DNA of 15,951 nt from Lachnospiraceae bacterium. Lineage in GTDB: Bacteria; Bacillota_A; Clostridia; Lachnospirales; Lachnospiraceae. A program made the position numbers and the translations under genes. The DNA lies in the NCBI GenBank assembly GCA_017958245.1, contig JAGDDC010000312.1, forward strand, positions 1-15,951, in the 5' to 3' direction. Positions 14,175 to 15,951 of this stretch are shown in pieces. The stretch's first letter is position 1; every line of letters begins with the position of its first letter. The notes under the pieces were generated by a model. The model was not told the DNA's origin and ran no database searches. It was given only the letters and a program-made list of their open reading frames with translations.

Positions 14175-15758
14175 ATGAGGAAAAATTTTAGTTTAAAAGC
14201 TGCAATCCTCGTACTTGCGCTTTTTGCTTTTGCTGGACTCGCTTTCTCGGCTTCCAAGGCTAAGGCCGCAGAAGAAGAGACAGCTGCAGCTAAGAGTACG
14301 GATTACAGCTGGACCTACGACGCCGGATCCTAAGCAATCGTGTTCACGAACACCACCGCAGAGGAAATCAAGCTCAACATCCTGAACTTCGGTGACAAGG
14401 ACAGCGCTAAGAAGGGCAAGGCAGATGCAACCATCACCATCGCTGCTTCTTCGTCAGCTGCTTTCTCACTTAAGGACAAGACCAAGGGCATCAACTACAA
14501 GGGCAACAAGGATCTGAAGCTCTTCGCTACGAGCAACAAGATCACGAAGGCTGAGTATACGCCTGATATCGTTGTTTCCAAGACTTCGATCGGCAAGGTT
14601 ACCGCTACCGTTAACTACGCAGTTCTCGGTGGAAATGCAGTTGCTGTAGAAGTTAAGAGCGCTACCGCAGAAGACAAGAAGACGTTCACTGCAGCAGAGA
14701 CTTTCAAGTATTCCGTATACGACAAGAAAGCAAAGAAGTATACTGTTACTGCAGCTGACGGTTCCGCATTCACCGGTCTTATCCTCGAGGATCTTCTCAA
14801 TCAGATATCAGAAGGCGCTAAGTTACAGGTTGAGTTCTTCGTTCCCGGAACAAGCGGATCGACAGGAGTTCGTCCTTCGCCTATCGCTAAGGTTAGCCTC
14901 AAGAAGCAGGGCAAGGCTGTTACGGTTAAGTTCGACGAGAAGATCGGCGCACTTGCATTAAAGAACGGTTATGATTACGCTGTTGCTACACAGAAGGTTG
15001 CTACAGGCGCTGCTGTAGAGCTCAGTGCATGGCACACCATTCTTCCTTACAACAAGAACGCTGCATCGGATACTCTTACGGTTGATACAGCGGATTACGT
15101 TCCCGCTAAGTTCGACAAGGAGAATGAGGCAAACAACGCCGGTAAGTTCACGAAGAAGAAGATCAAGAGCATCCTCGTTGACGAACTTGCAGGCGAGATC
15201 ACAGGCGACTTCTACGTATACTACAGGAAGTCTGCAGGTGTTGGCAAGCCCGCTTCGGCAGTCAATACGGCAGTTTTATTCAAGGTTAAGGCTAAGGCAG
15301 CTGCTCCTGTTATCAAGGACAACGCTGTAACGACCGGCGCTACCATCAGCTTCAAGCTTGAGAACGCAGAGGGTGACGACGCAGCCAAGGCTTATGAGTA
15401 CGCTTTCGTTAAGACATCAGACGTAGCTAATGTTGACTTCGCTACGGTTAAGTGGACGAAGTTCAGCGGCAAGGCTATCAAGGCTGCTAAGGTTACGAAG
15501 ACCAACAAGTACTCCGTAACAGGCAGCACAGACAAGCCCGCTGCTCAGGAAGGCACACTTTCCGAGTTCACGATGATCGTAAGACGTGCAGGCGTTAAGG
15601 TTAAGACTTCGAAGACCGGAGAGACCGAAGTTGTTCGTCCTTCAGCTATAAGGAAGATCACTTTCACAGTTGACAGTGACGGCAATGTAACAGGTTTCGC
15701 ACAGGATCCCGCAGCAGCAGCTGTTGAGCCCGAAGAACCCGATCCCGTTGAACCTTGA
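14175..15758 (+). pseudogene. Secreted repeat protein gene interrupted by an in-frame TAA
   Basis: ATG 14175 follows AGGAGG (14161-14166) and opens a clear signal peptide: basic MRKNFSLK, a hydrophobic core AAILVLALFAFAGLAFS, and an AKA-A cleavage site near residues 29-32. The mature N-terminus is Glu/Ala/Lys-rich and reaches DYSWTYDAGS, where TAA at 14331-14333 (codon 53) stops it. The same frame then continues open, beginning AIVFTNTTAEEIKLN, to TGA 15756-15758. Without the TAA the product would be about 527 residues. The next in-frame start, GTG 14340, has no ribosome binding site and no export signal, so the two parts read as one gene broken by a single substitution. A sequencing error, or a genuine recent nonsense mutation, are the main explanations. 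I do not recognise the family. Confidence 0.75.
14340..15758 (+). CDS. Main body of the interrupted secreted protein, repeat-containing
   Basis: This is the 472-codon open part after the TAA, described separately for its content. It is rich in Lys, Ala, Thr and Val, has no Cys, and alternates short strands as in beta-sandwich surface proteins. A repeated unit ends in an aromatic strand followed by a P-[SA]-x-[IV]-x-[KT] motif: VEFFVPG..VRPSPIAKV (full-length residues about 219-242), FYVYYRKSAG..KPASAV (about 344-362) and FTMIVRRAG..VRPSAIRKI (about 464-494). The period is about 122 residues. The C-terminus is acidic and Pro-rich (EPEEPDPVEP); no LPXTG, SLH or membrane anchor is seen. Ala codons favour GCT/GCA as in flagellin, suggesting high expression. 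Possible roles are surface layer, filament-associated or matrix protein; none is established. Confidence 0.6.
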   Translation: MFTNTTAEEIKLNILNFGDKDSAKKGKADATITIAASSSAAFSLKDKTKGINYKGNKDLKLFATSNKITKAEYTPDIVVSKTSIGKVTATVNYAVLGGNAVAVEVKSATAEDKKTFTAAETFKYSVYDKKAKKYTVTAADGSAFTGLILEDLLNQISEGAKLQVEFFVPGTSGSTGVRPSPIAKVSLKKQGKAVTVKFDEKIGALALKNGYDYAVATQKVATGAAVELSAWHTILPYNKNAASDTLTVDTADYVPAKFDKENEANNAGKFTKKKIKSILVDELAGEITGDFYVYYRKSAGVGKPASAVNTAVLFKVKAKAAAPVIKDNAVTTGATISFKLENAEGDDAAKAYEYAFVKTSDVANVDFATVKWTKFSGKAIKAAKVTKTNKYSVTGSTDKPAAQEGTLSEFTMIVRRAGVKVKTSKTGETEVVRPSAIRKITFTVDSDGNVTGFAQDPAAAAVEPEEPDPVEP

Positions 15759-15808
15759 TCGCAGGACCCGGACAGGGCGTAAAGCCCGGATCTGACAACT
15801 AAAACAGG

Positions 15809-15843
15809 AAAGGACTCTGAGACATCTCGGAGTCCTTTTTTTT
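15809..15843 (+). terminator. Strong intrinsic terminator after the secreted-protein gene
   Basis: AAAGGACTCTGAGA (15809-15822) pairs with TCTCGGAGTCCTTT (15825-15838) over 14 bp with one G-T pair; the top few pairs would open as the loop. Eight T residues (15836-15843) follow. This is a strong Rho-independent terminator, in keeping with a highly transcribed single-gene unit. Confidence 0.93.
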
Positions 15844-15845
15844 GT

Positions 15846-15872
15846 TAAGCTTTTTATGACTTATGACGATAT
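15846..15872 (+). promoter_or_regulatory. Sigma28-like promoter for the gene entering at the window end
   Basis: TAAG (15846-15849), 16 bases, then ACGATAT (15866-15872). Spacing equals that of the promoters at 7888 and 13936; the -10 differs from CCGATAT by one base. Read as octamers it is TAAGCTTT-N11-GACGATAT. It begins two bases after the preceding T run. The leader of about 65 nt contains CCCC/GGGG (15893-15910) but no GGA-loop hairpin. Confidence 0.6.
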
Positions 15873-15941
15873 AAGTCTTAGAAGTGTTTTTGCCCCGGCG
15901 TGCAAAGGGGTGCCTAGAAAAACCGAAAGGAAACCAGCCAT

Positions 15942-15951
15942 ATGCGAAAAA
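15942..15951 (+). CDS. Start of a further gene, truncated by the window edge
   Basis: ATG 15942 opens M-R-K before the sequence ends. AAAGGA at 15926-15931 is a plausible ribosome binding site, ten bases upstream. The start resembles that of the secreted-protein gene (MRKNFSLK), and a sigma28-like promoter with a leader precedes it. A second secreted, late-flagellar-class protein is a reasonable guess, but three codons cannot identify it. Confidence 0.45.

Noticed and set aside
14331..14333. The TAA as a recoded codon for selenocysteine or pyrrolysine
   Set aside because: Those use TGA and TAG. No recoding signal is seen, and TAA is an efficient stop, so mutation or sequence error is simpler.
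1..15951. CRISPR arrays, tRNA or rRNA genes, insertion sequences, integrase genes or attachment sites
   Set aside because: None was seen. The cluster reads as a continuous chromosomal flagellar locus without mobility genes.

Overview
The window is a late-flagellar gene cluster from a Gram-positive, motile anaerobe, most likely Bacillota of the Lachnospirales/Lachnospiraceae type. Reasons: the order flgK-flgK-flgL-fliW-csrA-flaG-fliD-fliS-flgN-like-flagellin, a Bacillus-type FliW/CsrA pair, strong AAGGAGG-type ribosome binding sites, and sigma28 (SigD/FliA) promoters. GC is moderate (estimated by eye at about 50 percent). The genus cannot be fixed from the sequence alone. All genes are on the + strand.

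Layout. Positions 1-3904 hold the hook-filament junction genes: the 3' end of one flgK, a complete second flgK, and an unusually long flgL. Positions 3965-4659 hold fliW and csrA, overlapping by one base. After a hairpin and a near-consensus sigma28 promoter (4742-4768) come flaG, fliD (filament cap) and fliS (flagellin chaperone), closed by a 12-bp hairpin, then a small FlgN/FliT-like coiled-coil gene. The flagellin gene (8038-9084) has its own sigma28 promoter and a strong terminator. Directly behind it are three flagellin-glycosylation genes: a Maf-type nonulosonate transferase, a CMP-nonulosonate synthetase fused to a HAD phosphatase, and a NeuB-type nonulosonate synthase fused to a cupin.

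The last 2 kb (13765-15951) is the least ordinary part. A third sigma28 promoter, nearly a copy of the flagellin one, drives a structured leader of about 205 nt. This leads to a gene for a signal-peptide-bearing, Lys/Ala-rich protein with about 122-residue repeats that I do not recognise. Its frame is broken by one in-frame TAA at codon 53 with no frame change. It ends in a strong terminator, and a fourth sigma28-like promoter follows at once, reading into another ORF that begins M-R-K at the window edge.

How it works together. SigD would switch on flaG-fliD-fliS, flagellin and the secreted proteins as a late class. Three of the four sigma28 leaders contain a hairpin with GGA in its loop, the usual form of a CsrA site. 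In flagellin this is paired, 20 nt downstream, with a GGA in the Shine-Dalgarno. Together with fliW-csrA this fits the known FliW-flagellin-CsrA partner switch, here possibly extended to flaG and to the unknown secreted protein. The glycosylation genes appear to rely on read-through of the flagellin terminator, which would keep enzymes low relative to flagellin.
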